A stretch of 64,000 nt of DNA from Archivesica marissinica (lineage: Eukaryota > Mollusca > Bivalvia > Venerida > Vesicomyidae), in NCBI GenBank assembly GCA_014843695.1, contig CM026391.1:38377515-38441514 (forward strand), in the 5' to 3' direction. Below the pieces are notes generated by a model, which was not told the DNA's origin, ran no database searches, and saw only the letters and a program-made list of their open reading frames with translations. Shown here in pieces: positions 14,500 to 28,859 of the stretch (its first letter is position 1; every line of letters starts with the position of its first letter). Both the position numbers and the translations under genes were made by a program.

Positions 14500-17400
14500 C
14501 ATGCATGTTATTGGTTGGATGATGCCTGTCCTTGTATGAGTGGGTGCTCTCTATCCATGCATGTTATTGTTTGGATGATAGCTGTCCGTGTATGAGTGGG
14601 TGCTCTCTATCCATGCATGTTATTGGTTGGATCATACCTGTCCGTGTATGAATGGGTGCTCTCTGTCCATGCATGTTATTGGTTGGTGATACATGTCCGT
14701 TTATGATTGGGTGCTCTCTGTCCATGCATGTTATTGGTTGGATGATACCTGTCCTTGTTTGATTGGGTGCTCGCTGCCCATGCATGTTATTGGTTGGATG
14801 ATACCTGTCCTTGTATGATTGGGTGCTCTCTGTCCATGCATGTTATTGGTTGGATGATGCCTGTCCTTGTATGAGTGGGTACTCTCTGTCCATGCATGTT
14901 ATTGGTTGGATGATACCTGTCCTTGTATGATTGGGTGCTCTCTGTCCATGCATGTTATTGGTGGGATGATACCTGTCCTTGTATGATTGGGTGCTCTCTG
15001 TTCATGCATGTTATTGGATGGATGATGCCTGTCATTCTATGATTGGGTGCTCTCTGTCCATGCATGTTATTGGTTGGATGACACCTGTCCTTGTATGAGT
15101 GGGTGCTCTCTGTCCATGCATGTTAATGTTGGATGATACCTGTCCTAGTATGAGTGCGTGCTCGCTGCCCATGCATGGTGTTGGTTGGATAATACCTGTC
15201 CTTATATGATTGCGTGCTCTCTGTCCATGCATGGTTTTGGTTGGATGATACCTGTCCTTGTATGATTGGGTGCTCGCTGCCCATGCATGTTATTGGTTGG
15301 ATGATACATGTCCTTGTATGATTGGGTGCTCTCTGTCCATGCATGTTATTGAATGGATGATACCTGTCCGTGTATGATTCGGTTCTCTCAGTCCATGTAT
15401 TTTATTGGATGGTTGATACCTGTCCTTGTATGATTGGGTGCTCGCTGCCCATGCATGTTATTGGTTGGATGATACCTGTCCTTGTATGATTGGGTGCTCT
15501 CTGTCCATGCATGTTATTGGTTGGATGATGCCTGTCCTTTTATGAGTGGGTGCTCTCTGTCCATGCATGTTATTGGTTGGATGATGCCTGTCCTTGTATG
15601 AGTGGGTGCTCTCTATCCATGCATGTTATTGTTTGGATGATACCTGTCCTTGTATGATTGGTTGCTCGCTGCCCATGCATGTTATTGTTAGGATGATAGC
15701 TGTCCGTGTATGAGTGGGTGCTCTCTATCCATGCATGTTATTGGTTGGATCATACCTGTCCGTGTATGAATGGGTGCTCTCTGTCCATGCATGTTATTGG
15801 TTGGTGATACATGTCCGTGTATGATTGGGTGCTCTCTGTCCATGCATGTTATTGGTTGGATGATACCTGTCCTTGTTTGATTGGGTGCTCGCTGCCCATG
15901 CATGTTATTGGTTGGATGATACCTGTCCTTGTATGATTGGGTGCTCTCTGTCAATGCATGTTATTGGTTGGATGATGCCTGTCCTTGTATGAGTGGGTAC
16001 TCTCTGTCCATGCATGTTATTGGTTGGATGATACCTGTCCTTGTATGATTGGGTGCTCTCTGTCCATGCATGTTATTGGTGGGATGATACCTGTCCTTGT
16101 ATGATTGGGTGCTCTCTGTCCATGCATGTTATTGGATGGATGATGCCTGTCATTCTATGATTGGGTGCTCTCTGTCCATGCATGTTATTGGTTGGATGAC
16201 ACCTGTCCTTGTATGAGTGGGTGCTCTCTGTCCATGCATATTAATGTTGGATGATACCTGTCCTAGTATGAGTGCGTGCTCGCTGCCCATGCATGTTATT
16301 GGTTGGATAATACCTGTCCTTATATGATTGCGTGCTCTCTGTCCATGCATGGTTTTGGTTGGATGATACCTGTCCTTGTATGATTGGGTGCTCGCTGCCC
16401 ATGCATGTTATTGGTTGGATGATACCTGTCCTTGTATGATTGGGTGCTCTCTGTCCATGCATGTTATTGAATGGATGATACCTGTCCGTGTATGATTCGG
16501 TTCTCTCAGTCCATGTATTTTATTGGATGGATGATACCTGTCCTTTTACGATTGGATGCTCTCTGTCCATGCATGTTATTGGTTGGATGATACCTGTCCT
16601 TGTATAATTGGGTGCTCGCTGCCCATGCATGTTATTGGTTGGATGATACCTGTCCTTCTATGATTGGGTGCTCTCTGTCAATGCATTTTATTGGTTGGAT
16701 GATACCTCTCCTTGTATGATTGGGTGCTCTCTGCCCATGCATGTTATTGGTTGGATGATACCTGTCCTTGTATGATTGTGTGCTCTCTGTCCATGCATGT
16801 TATTGGTTGGATGATGCCTGTCCTTGTATGAGTGGGTGCTCTCTATCCATGCATGTTATTGTTTGGATGATACCTGTCCGTGTATGAGTGGGTGCTCTCT
16901 ATCCATGCATGTTATTGGTTGGATCATACCTGTCCGTGTATGAATGGGTGCTCTCTGTCCATGCATGTTATTGGTTGGTGATACATGTCCGTGTATGATT
17001 GGGTGCTCTCTGTCCATGCATGTTATTGGTTGGATGATACCTGTCCTTGTTTGATTGGGTGCTCGCTGCCCATGCATGTTATTGGTTGGATGATACCTGT
17101 CCTTGTATGATTGGGTGCTCTCTGTCCATGCATGTTATTGGTTGGATGATGCCTGTCCTTGTATGAGTGGGTACTCTCTGTCCATGCATGTTATTGGTTG
17201 GATGATACCTGTCCTTGTATGATTGGGTGCTCTCTGTCCATGCATGTTATTGGTGGGATGATACCTGTCCTTGTATGATTGGGTGCTCTCTGTCCATGCA
17301 TGTTATTGGATGGATGATGCCTGTCATTCTATGATTGGGTGCTCTCTGTCCATGCATGTTATTGGTTGGATGACACCTGTCATTGTATGAGTGGGTGCTC

Positions 17401-18640
17401 TCTGTCCATGCATGTTAATGTTGGATGATACCTGTCCTAGTATGAGTGCGTGCTCGCTGCCCATGCATGTTATTGGTTGGATAATACCTGTCCTTATATG
17501 ATTGCGTGCTCTCTGTCCATGCATGGTTTTGGTTGGATGATACCTGTCCTTGTATGATTGGGTGCTCGCTGCCCATGCATGTTATTGGTTGGATGATACC
17601 TGTCCTTGTATGATTGGGTGCTCTCTGTCCATGCATGTTATTGAATGGATGATACCTGTCCGTGTATGATTCGGTTCTCTCAGTCCATGTATTTTATTGG
17701 ATGGATGATACCTGTCCTTTTACGATTGGATGCTCTCTGTCCATGCATGTTATTGGTTGGATGATACCTGTCCTTGTATAATTGGGTGCTCGCTGCCCAT
17801 GCATGTTATTGGTTGGATGATACCTGTCCTTCTATGATTGGGTGCTCTCTGTCAATGCATTTTATTGGTTGGATGATACCTCTCCTTGTATGATTGGGTG
17901 CTCGCTGCCCATGCATGTTATTGGTTGGATGATACCTGTCCTTGTATGATTGTGTGCTCTCTGTCCATGCATGTTATTGGTTGGATGATGCCTGTCCTTG
18001 TATGAGTGGGTGCTCTCTATCCATGCATGTTATTGTTTGGATGATACCTGTCCGTGTATGAGTGGGTGCTCTCTATCCATGCATGTTATTGGTTGGATCA
18101 TACCTGTCCGTGTATGAATGGGTGCTCTCTGTCCATGCATGTTATTGGTTGGTGATACATGTCCGTGTATGATTGGGTGCTCTCTGTCCATGCATGTTAT
18201 TGGTTGGATGATACCTGTCCTTGTTTGATTGGGTGCTCGCTGCCCATGCATGTTATTGGTTGGATGATACCTGTCCTTGTATGATTGGGTGCTCTCTGTC
18301 CATGCATGTTATTGGTTGGATGATGCCTGTCCTTGTATGAGTGGGTACTCTCTGTCCATGCATGTTATTGGTTGGATGATACCTGTCCTTGTATGATTGG
18401 GTGCTCTCTGTCCATGCATGTTATTGGTGGGATGATACCTGTCCTTGTATGATTGGGTGCTCTCTGTCCATCCATGTTATTGGATGGAAGATGCCTGTCA
18501 TTCTATGATTGGGTGCTCTCTGTCCATGCATGTTATTGGTTGGATGACACCTGTCCTTGTATGAGTAGGTGCTCTCTGTCCATGCATGTTAATGTTGGAT
18601 GATACCTGTCCTTGTATGAGTGGTTCTCGCTGCCCATGCA
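14500..18640 (+). repeat. 1174-bp higher-order repeat, four copies
   Basis: The variant GTCATTCTATGATTGGG occurs at 15031, 16149, 17323 and 18497, giving steps of 1118, 1174 and 1174 bp. 1174 is 21 units less 2 bp, and 1118 is exactly one 56-bp unit shorter. Other linked variants (TTGGATCATACC, GTATGAATGGG, TTGGTGGGATG, CCTTTTACGATTGG) keep the same order in each copy. The last two full copies are almost identical by eye. Confidence 0.9.
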
Positions 18641-21600
18641 TGTTATTGGTTGGATGATACATGTCCTTGTATGAGTGGATGCTCTCTATCCATGCATATT
18701 ATTGTTTGGATGATACCTCTCCTTTTACGATTGGATGCTCTCTGTCCATGCATGTTATTGGTTGGATGATACCTGTCCTTGTATAATTGGGTGCTCGCTG
18801 CCCATGCATGTTATTGGTTGGATGATACCTGTCCTTCTATGATTGAGTGCTCTCTGTCAATGCATTTTATTGGTTGGATGATACCTCTCCTTGTATGATT
18901 GGGTACTCTCTGTCCATGCATGTTATTGGTTGGATGATACCTGTCCTTGTATGATTGGGTGCTCTCTGTCCATGCATGTTATTGAATGGATGATACCTGT
19001 CCGTGTATGATTCGGTTCTCTCAGTCCATGTATGTTATTGGATGGATGATACCTGTCCTTATATGATTGGGTGCTCGCTGCCCATGCATGTTATTGTTGG
19101 ATGATACCTGTCCTTGTATGATTGGGTGCTCTCTGTCCATGCATGTTATTGGTTGGATGATACCTGTCCTTGTATGATTGGGTGCTCTCTGTCAAAGCAT
19201 GTTATTGGTTGGATGATACCTCTCCTTGTATGATTGGGTGCTCTCTGTCCATGCATGTTATTGGTTGGATGATACCTGTCCTAGTATGAGTGCGTGCTCG
19301 CTGCCCATGCATGTTATTGGTTAGATAATACCTGTCCTTATATGATTGGGTGCTCTCTGTCCATGCATGGTTTTGGTTGGATGATGCCTGTCCTTGTATG
19401 ATTGGGTGCTCGCTGCCCATGCATGTTATTGGTTGTATGATTCCGGTCTGTGTATGATTGGGTGCTCTCTGTCCATGCATATTATTGGTTGGATGATACC
19501 TGTCCTTGTATGAGTTGGTGCTCTCTATCCATGCATGTTATTGTTTGGATGATACCTCTCCTTTTATGATTGGGTGCTCTCTGTCCATGCATGTTTTTGG
19601 TTGGATGATACCTGTCCTAGTATGAGTGCGTGCTCGCTGCCCATGCATGTTATTGGTTGGATAATACCTGTCCTTATATGATTGCGTGCTCTCTGTCCAT
19701 GCATGGTTTTGGTTGGATGATACCTGTCCTTGTATGATTGGGTGCTCGCTGCCCATGCATGTTATTGGTTGGATGATACCTGTCCTTGTATGATTGGGTG
19801 CTCTCTGTCCATGCATGTTATTGAATGGATGATACCTGTCCGTGTATGATTCGGTTCTCTCAGTCCATGTATTTTATTGGATGGATGATGCCTGTCCTTG
19901 TATGAGTGGGTGCTCTCTATCCATGCATGTTATTGTTTGGATGATACCTGTCCGTGTATGAGTGGGTGCTCTCAATCCATGCATGTTATTGTTTGGATCA
20001 TACCTGTCCGTGTATGAATGGTTCTCTCTGTCCATGCATGTTATTGGTTGGTGATACATGTCCGTGTATGATTGGGTGCTCTCTGTCCATGCATGTTATT
20101 GGTTGGATGATACCTGTCCTTGTTTGATTGGGTGCTCGCTGCCAATGCATGTTATTGGTTGGATGATACCTGTCCTTGTATGATTGGATGCTCTCTGTCC
20201 ATGCATGTTATTGGTTGGATGATGCCTGTCCTTGTATGAGTGGGTACTCTCTGTCCATGCATGTTATTGGTTGGATGATACCTGTCCTTGTATGATTGGG
20301 TGCTCTCTGTCCATGCATGTTATTGGATGGAAGATGCCTGTCATTCTATGATTGGGTGCTCTCTGTCCATGCATGTTATTGGTTGGATGACACCTGTCCT
20401 TGTATGAGTGGGTGCTCTCTGTCCATGCATGTTAATGTTGGATGATACCTGTCCTTGTATGAGTGGGTGCTCGCTGCCCATGCATGTTATTGGTTGGATG
20501 ATACATGTCCTTGTATGAGTGGATGCTCTATATCCATGCATATTATTGTTTGGATGATACCTCTCCTTTTACGAGTGGATGCTCTCTGTCCATGCATGTT
20601 ATTGGTTGGATGATACCTGTCCTTGTATAATTGGGTGCTCGCTGCCCATGCATGTTATTGGTTGGATGATACCTGTCCTTCTATGATTGGGTGCTCTCTG
20701 TCAATGCATTTTATTGGTTGGATGATACCTCTCCTTGTATGATTGGGTACTCTCTGTCCATGCATGTTATTGGTTGGATGATACCTGTCCTTGTATGATT
20801 GGGTGCTCTCTGTCCATGCATGTTATTGAATGGATGATACCTGTCCGTGTATGATTCGGTTCTCTCAGTCCATGTATGTTATTGGATGGATGATACCTGT
20901 CCTTATATGATTGGGTGCTCGCTGCCCATGCATGTTATTGTTGGATGATACCTGTCCTTGTATGATTGGGTGCTCTCTGTCCATGCATGTTATTGGTTGG
21001 ATGATACCTGTCCTTTTATGATTGGGTGCTCTCTGTCAATGAATGTTATTGGTTGGATGATACCTCTCCTTGTATGATTGGGTGCTCTCTGTCCATGCAT
21101 GTTATTGGTTGGATGATATCTGTCCTAGTATGAGTGCGTGCTCGCTGCCCATGCATGTTATTGGTTAGATAATACCTGTCCTTATATGATTGGGTGCTCT
21201 CTGTCCATGCATGGTTTTGGTTGGATGATGCCTGTCCTTGTATGATTGGGTGCTCGCTGCCCATGCATGTTATTGGTTGTATGATTCCGGTCTGTGTATG
21301 ATTGGGTGCTCTCTGTCCATGCATGTTATTGGTTGGATGATACCTGTCCTTGTATGAGTTGGTGCTCTCTATCCATGCATGTTATTGTTTGGATGATACC
21401 TCTCCTTTTATGATTGGGTGCTCTCTGTCCATGCATGTTTTTGGTTGGATGATACCTGTCCTTGTATAATTGGGTGCTCGCTGCCCATGCATGTTATTGG
21501 TTGGATGATACCTGTCCTTCTATGATTGGGTGCTCTCTGTCAATGCATGTTATTGGTTGGATGATACCTCTCCTTGTATGATTGGGTGCTCTCTGTCCAT

Positions 21601-22660
21601 GCATGTTATTGGTTGGATGATACCTGTCCTTGTATGATTGGGTGCTCTCTGTCCATGCATGTTATTGGTTGGATGATGCCTGTCCTTGTTTGAGTGGGTG
21701 CTCTCTATCCATGCATGTTATTGTTTGGATGATACCTGTCCGTGTATGAGTGGGTGCTCTCTATCCATGCATGTTATTGGTTGGATCATACCTGTCCATG
21801 TATGAATGGGTGCTCTCTGTCCATGCATGTTATTGGTTGGTGATACATGTCCGTGTATGATTGGGTGCTCTCTATCCATGCATATTATTGGTTGGATGAT
21901 ACCTGTCCTTGTATGATTGGGTGCTCGCTGCCCATGTATGTTATTGGTTGGATGATACCTGTCCTTGTATGAGTGGGTGCTCTCTGTCCATGCATGTTAT
22001 TGGTTGGATGATGCCTGTCCTTGTATGAGTGGGTACTCTCTGTCCATGCATGATATTGGTTGGATGATACCTGTCCTTGTATGATTGGGTGCTCTCTGTC
22101 CATGCATGTTATTGGTTGGATGATACCTGTCCTTTTATGATTGGGTGCTCGCTGCCCATGCATGTTATTGGTTGGATGATACCTGTCCTTGTATGATTGG
22201 GTGCTCGCTGCCCATGCATGTTATTGTTGGATGATACCTGTCCTTGTATGATTGGGTGCACTCTGTCCATGCATGTTATTGGTTGGTGATACATGTTCGT
22301 GTATGATTGGGTGCTCTCTGTCCATGCATATTATTGGTTGGATGATACCTGTCCTTGTATGATTGGGTGCTCGCTGCCCATGCATGTTATTGGTTGGATG
22401 ATACCTCTCCTTGTATGATTGGGTGCTCTCTGTCCAGGCATGTTATTGGTTGGATGATACCTGTCCTAGTATGAGTGCGTGCTTGCTGCCCATGCATGTT
22501 ATTGATTAGATAATACCTGTCCTTATATGATTGGGTGCTCTCTGTCCATGCATGGTTTTGGTTGGATGATGCCTGTCCTTGTATGATTGGGTGCTCGCTG
22601 CCCATGCATGTTATTGGTTGGATGATACCTTTCCTTCTATGATTGGGTACTCTCTGTCAA
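18480..22660 (+). repeat. ~1844-bp higher-order repeat, two copies plus a partial
   Basis: Blocks repeat with a step of 1843-1844 bp: GTCATTCTATG at 18497 and 20340, and the CCTAGTATGAGTGCG unit at 19280 and 21124. A further partial copy of the same unit lies at 22465, a step of 1341 bp. The domain shares most of its unit variants with the 1174-bp domain to its left and appears to be a rearranged descendant of it. Confidence 0.75.
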
Positions 22661-23459
22661 TGCATGTTATTGTTTGGATGATACCTCTCCTTGTATGATT
22701 GGGTGCTCTCTGTCCATGCATGTTATTGGTTGGATGATACCTGTCCTTGTATGATTGGGTGCTCTCTGTCCATGCATGTTATTGGTTGGATGATGCCTGT
22801 CCTTGTTTGAGTGGGTGCTCTCTATCCATGCATGTTATTGTTTGGATGATTCATGTCCGTGTATGAGTGGGTGCTCTCTATCCATGCATGTTATTGGTTG
22901 GATCATACCTGTCCATGTATGAATGGGTGCTCTCTGTCCATGCATGTTATTGGTTGGTGATACATGTCCGTGTATGATTGGGTGCTCTCTATCCATGCAT
23001 GTTATTGTTTGGATGATACCTCTCCTTTTACGATTGGATGCTCTCTGTCCATGCATGTTATTGGTTGGATGATACCGGTCCGTGTATGATTGAGTGCTCT
23101 CTGTCCATGCATGGTTTTGGTTGGATGATACCTGTCCTTGTATGATTGGGTGCTCTCTGTCCATGCATGTTATTGGTTGGATGATACATGTCCTTGTATG
23201 ATTGGGTGCTCTCTGTCCATGCATGTTATTGGTTGGATAATACCTGTCCGTGTATGAGTGGGTGCCCTCTGTCCAGGCATGTTATTGGTTGGTGATACAT
23301 GTCCATGTATGATTGGGTGCTCTCTGTCCATGCATGTTATTGGTTGGATGATACCTGTCCTTGTATGAGTGCGTGCTCTCTGTCCATGCATGATATTGGT
23401 TGGATGATACCTGTCCTTGTATAATTGGGTGCTCGCTGCCCATGCATGTTATTGGTTGG

Positions 23460-25969
23460 ATGATACCTGTCCTAGTATGAGTGGGAGCTCACTGCCCATG
23501 CATGTTATTGGTTGAATGATACCTGTCCTTGTATGATTGGGCACTCTCTGTCCATGCTTGTTATTGGTTGGATGATACCTGTCCTTGTATGATTGGGCGC
23601 TCTCTGTCCATGCATGTTATTGGTTGAATGATACCTGTCCTTGTATGATTGGGCGCTCTCTGTCCATGCATGTTATTGGTTGGATGATACCTGTCCTTGT
23701 ATGATTGGGTGCTCTCTGTCCATGCTTGTTATTGAATGGATGATACCTGTCCGTGTATGATTCGGTTCTCTCAGTCCATGTATGTTATTGGATGGATGAT
23801 AACTGTCCTTGTATGATTGGGTGCTCGCTGCCCATGCATGTTATTGGTTGGATGATACCTGTCCTTGTATGATTGGGTGCTCTCTGTCAATGCATGTTAT
23901 TGGTTGGATGATACCTCTCCTTGTATGATTGGGTGCTCTCTGTCAATGCATGTTATTGATTGGATGATACCTCTCCTTGTATGATTGGGTGCTCTCTGTC
24001 CATGCATGTTATTGGTTGGATGATACCTGTCCTTGTATGATTGGGTGCTCTTTGTCCATGCATGTTATTGGTTGGATGATACCTGTCCTTGTATGAGTGG
24101 GTGCTCTCTATCCATGCATGTTATTGGTTGGATCATACCTGTCCGTGTATGAATGGGTGCTCTCTGTCCATGCATGTTATTGGTTGGTGATACAGGTCCG
24201 TCTATGATTGGGTGCTCTCTGTCCATGCATGTTATTGGTTGGATGATACCTGTCCTTGTATGATTGGGAGCTCGCTGCCCATGCATGTTATTGGTTGGAT
24301 GATACCTGTCCTTGTATGATTGTGTGCTCTCTGTCCATGCATGTTATTGGTTGGATGATGCCTGTCCATGTATGATTGGGTGCTCGCTGTCCATGCATGT
24401 TATTGGTTGGATGATACTTGTTCTTGTATGAGTGGGTGCTCGCTGCCCATGCATGTTATTGGTTGGATGATACCTGTGCTTGTATGATTGGGTGCTCTCT
24501 GTCCATGCATGTTATTGGTTGGATGATACCTGTCCTTGTATGAGTGGGTGCTCTCTGTCCATGCATGTTAATGTTGGATGATATCTGTCCTTGTATGATT
24601 GGGTGCTCGTTGACCATGCATGTTATTGGTTGGATGATACCTGTCCGTGTATGATTGGGTGCTCTCTGTCCATGCATGTTATTGGTTGGATCATACCTGT
24701 CCGTGTATGAGTGGGTGCCCTCTGTCCATGCATGTTATTGGTTGGTGATACATGTCCGTGTATGATTGGGTGCTCTCTGTCCATGCATGTTATTGGTTGG
24801 ATGATACCTGTCCTAGTATGAGTGGGTGCTCACTGCCCATGCATGTTATTGGTTGAATGATACCTGTCCTTGTATGATTGGGCGCTCTCTGTCCATGCTT
24901 GTTATTGGTTGGATGATACCTGTCCTTGTATGATTGGGCGCTCTCTGTCCATGCATGTTATTGGTTGAATGATACCTGTCCTTGTATGATTGGGCGCTCT
25001 TTGTCCATGCATGTTATTGGTTGGATGATACCTGTCCTTGTATGATTGGGTGCTCTCTGTCCATGCTTGTTATTGAATGGATGATACCTGTCCGTGTATG
25101 ATTCGGTTCTCTCAGTCCATGTATGTTATTGGATGGATGATAACTGTCCTTGTATGATTGGGTGCTCGCTGCCCATGCATGTTATTGGTTGGATGATACC
25201 TGTCCTTGTATGATTGGGTGCTCTCTGTCAATGCATGTTATTGGTTGGATGATACCTGTCCTTGTATGATTGGGTGCTCTCTGTCAATGCATGTTATTGA
25301 TTGGATGATACCTCTCCTTGTATGATTGGGTGCTCTCTGTCCATGCATGTTATTGGTTGGATGATACCTGTCCTTGTATGATTGGGTGCTCTTTGTCCAT
25401 GCATGTTATTGGTTGGATGATACCTGTCCTTGTATGAGTGGGTGCTCTCTATCCATGCATGTTATTGGTTGGATCATACCTGTCCGTGTATGAATGGGTG
25501 CTCTCTGTCCATGCATGTTATTGGTTGGTGATACAGGTCCGTCTATGATTGGGTGCTCTCTGTCCATGCATGTTATTGGTTGGATGATACCTGTCCTTGT
25601 ATGATTGGGAGCTCGCTGCCCATGCATGTTATTGGTTGGATGATACCTGTCCTTGTATGATTGTGTGCTCTCTGTCCATGCATGTTATTGGTTGGATGAT
25701 GCCTGTCCATGTATGATTGGGTGCTCGCTGTCCATGCATGTTATTGGTTGGATGATACTTGTTCTTGTATGAGTGGGTGCTCGCTGCCCATGCATGTTAT
25801 TGGTTGGATGATACCTGTGCTTGTATGATTGGGTGCTCTCTGTCCATGCATGTTATTGGTTGGATGATACCTGTCCTTGTATGAGTGGGTGCTCTCTGTC
25901 CATGCATGTTAATGTTGGATGATATCTGTCCTTGTATGATTGGGTGCTCGTTGACCATGCATGTTATTT
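23460..25969 (+). repeat. 1341-bp higher-order repeat, two copies
   Basis: CCTAGTATGAGTGGG at 23471 and 24812, and ATATCTGTCCTTGTATG at 24581 and 25922, both give a period of 1341 bp (24 units less 3 bp). Linked rare variants, including GATTGGGCGCTC, ATACAGGTCCGTC, GGGAGCTCGC and CTCGTTGACC, appear in the same order in both copies. The alignment breaks at about 24628/25969. Confidence 0.88.
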
Positions 25970-28859
25970 GTTAGATGATACCTGTCCTTGTGTAATTGGG
26001 TGCTCTCTGCCCATGCATGTTATTGGTTGGATAATACCTGTCCGTGTATGATTGGGTACTCTCTGTCCATGCATGTTATTGGTTGTATGATACCTGTCCA
26101 TGTATGATTGGGTGCTCGCTGTCCATGCATGTTATTGGTTGGATGATACCTGTCCGTGTATGATTGGGTGCTCTCTGTCCATGCATGTTATTGGTTGGAT
26201 CATACCTGTCCGTGTATGAGTGGGTGCCCTCTGTCCATGCATGTTATTGGTTGGTGATACATGTCCGTGTATGATTGGGTGCTCTCTGTCCATGCATGTT
26301 ATTGGTTGGATGATACCTGTCCTTGTATGAGTGGGTGCTCTCTGTCCATGCATGCTATTGGTTGGATGATACCTGTCCTTGTATAATTGGGTTCTCGCTG
26401 CCCATGCATGTTATTGGTTGGATGATACCTGTCCTAGTATGAGTGGGTGCTCGCTGCCCATGCATGTTATTGGTTGGATGATACCTGTCCTTGTATGAGT
26501 GGGTGCTCTCTGTCCATGCATGGTTTTCTTTGGATGATACCTGTCCTTGTATGATTGGGTGCTCACTGCCCATGCATGTTATTGGTTGTATGATACTGGT
26601 CCGTGTATGATTGGGTGCTCTCTGTCCATGCATGGTTTTGGTTGGATGATACCTGTCCTTGTATTATTGGGTGATCTGTCCATGGATGTTATTGGTTGGA
26701 TGATACCTGTCCTTGTATGAGTGGGTGCTCTCTATCCATTCATGTTATTGTTTGGATGATACCTCTCCTTTTATGATTGTGTGCTCTCTGTCCATGCATG
26801 TTATTGGTTGGATGATCCCTGTCCATGTATGATTGGGTGCTCTCTGCTCATGCATGTTATTGGTTGGATGATACCTGTCCATGTATGATTGTGTGCTCTC
26901 TGTCCATTCATGTTATTGGTTGGATGATACCTGTCCTTGTATGATTGGGTGCTCTCTGTCCATGCATGTTATTGGTTAGATTATACCTGTTCTTGTATGA
27001 GTGGGTGCTCTCTGTCCATGCATATTATTGGTTGGATGATACTTGTCCTTGTATAATTGGGTGCTCGCTGCCCATGCATGTTATTGGTTGGATGATACCT
27101 GTCCTTGTATGATTGGGTGCTCGCTGCCCATGCATGTTATTGGTTGGATGATACCTGTCCTTGTATGATTGGGTGCTCTCTGTCCATGCATGGTTTTGGT
27201 TGGTTAATACCTGTCCTTGTATGAGTGGGTGCTCTCTGTCCATGCATGGTTTTCTTTGGATGATACCTGTCCTTGTATGATTGGGTGCTCACTGCCCATG
27301 CATGTTATTGGTTGTATGATACCGGTCCGTGTATGATTGGGTGCTCTCTGTCCATGCATGGTTTTGGTTGGATGATACCTGTCCTTGTATGATTGTGTGA
27401 TCTGTCCATGCATGTTATTGGTTGGATGATACCTGTCCTTGTATGAGTGGGTGCTCTCTGTCCATGCATGTTATTGATTGGATGATCCCTGTCCATGTAT
27501 GATTGGGTGCTCTCTGCTCATGCATGTTATTGGTTGGATGATACCTGTCCATGTATGTGTATGATTGTGTGCTCTCTGTCTATGCATGTTATTGGTTGGA
27601 TGATACCTGTCCATGTATGATTGGGTGCTCGCTGTCCATGCATGTTATTGGTTGGATGATACTTGTTCTTGTATGAGTGGGTGCTCTCTGTCCATGCATG
27701 TTATTGGTTGGATGATGCCTGTCCTTGTATGAGTGGGAGCTCTCTGCTCATGCATGTTATTGGTTGGATGATACCTGTCCGTGTATAATTGGGTACTCTC
27801 TGTCCATGCATGTTATTGGTTGTATGATACCTGTCCATGTATGATTGGGTGCTCGCTGTCCATGCATGTTATTGGTTGGATGATACCTGTCCGTGTATGA
27901 TTGGGTACTCTCTGTCCATGCATGTTATTGGTTGGATCATACCTGTCCGTGTATGAGTGGGTGCTCTCTGTCCATGCATGTTATTGGTTGGTGATACATG
28001 TCCGTGTATGATTGGGTGCTCTCTGTCCATGCATGTTATTGGTTGGATGATACCTGTCCTTGTATGATTGGGTGCTCGCTGCCCATGCATGTTATTGGTT
28101 GGATGATACCTGTCCTTGTATGTTTGGGTGCTCTCTGTCCATGCATGTTATTGGTTGGATGATGCCTATCCTTGTATGAGTGGGTACTCTCTGTCCATGC
28201 ATGTTATTGGTTGGTTGATACCTCTCCTTGTATGATTGGGTGCTCTCTGTCCATGCATGTTATTGGTTGGATGATACCTGTCCTTGTATGAGTCGTTGCT
28301 CTCTGCCCATGCATGTTAATGTTGGATGATATCTGTCCTTGTATGATTGGGGGCTCGCTGCCCATGCATGTTATTGGTTGGATGATACCTGTCCTTGTAT
28401 GATTGGGGGCTCTCTTTCCATGCATGTTATTGGTTGGATGATACCTGTCCTTGTATGATTGGGTGCTCGCTGCCCATGCATGCTATTGGTTGGATGATAC
28501 CTGTCCTTGTATGATTGGGGGCTCTCTTTCCATGCATGTTATTGGTTGGATGATACCTGTCTTTGTATGAGTGGGTGCTCTCTGTCCATGCATGTTATTG
28601 TTGGACGATATCTGTCCTTGTATGATTGGGTGCTCGCTGCCCATGCATGTTATTGGTTAGATGATACCTGTCCTTGTATAATTGGGTGATCTCTGTCCAT
28701 GCATATTTTTGGTTGGATGATACCTGTCCTTGTATGATTGGGTGCTCGCTGTCCATGCATGTTATTGGTTGGATGATACATGTCCATGTATGATTGGGTG
28801 CTCTCTACCCATGCATGTTATTGGTTGGTGATACCTGTCCTTGTATGATTGGGTGCTCT

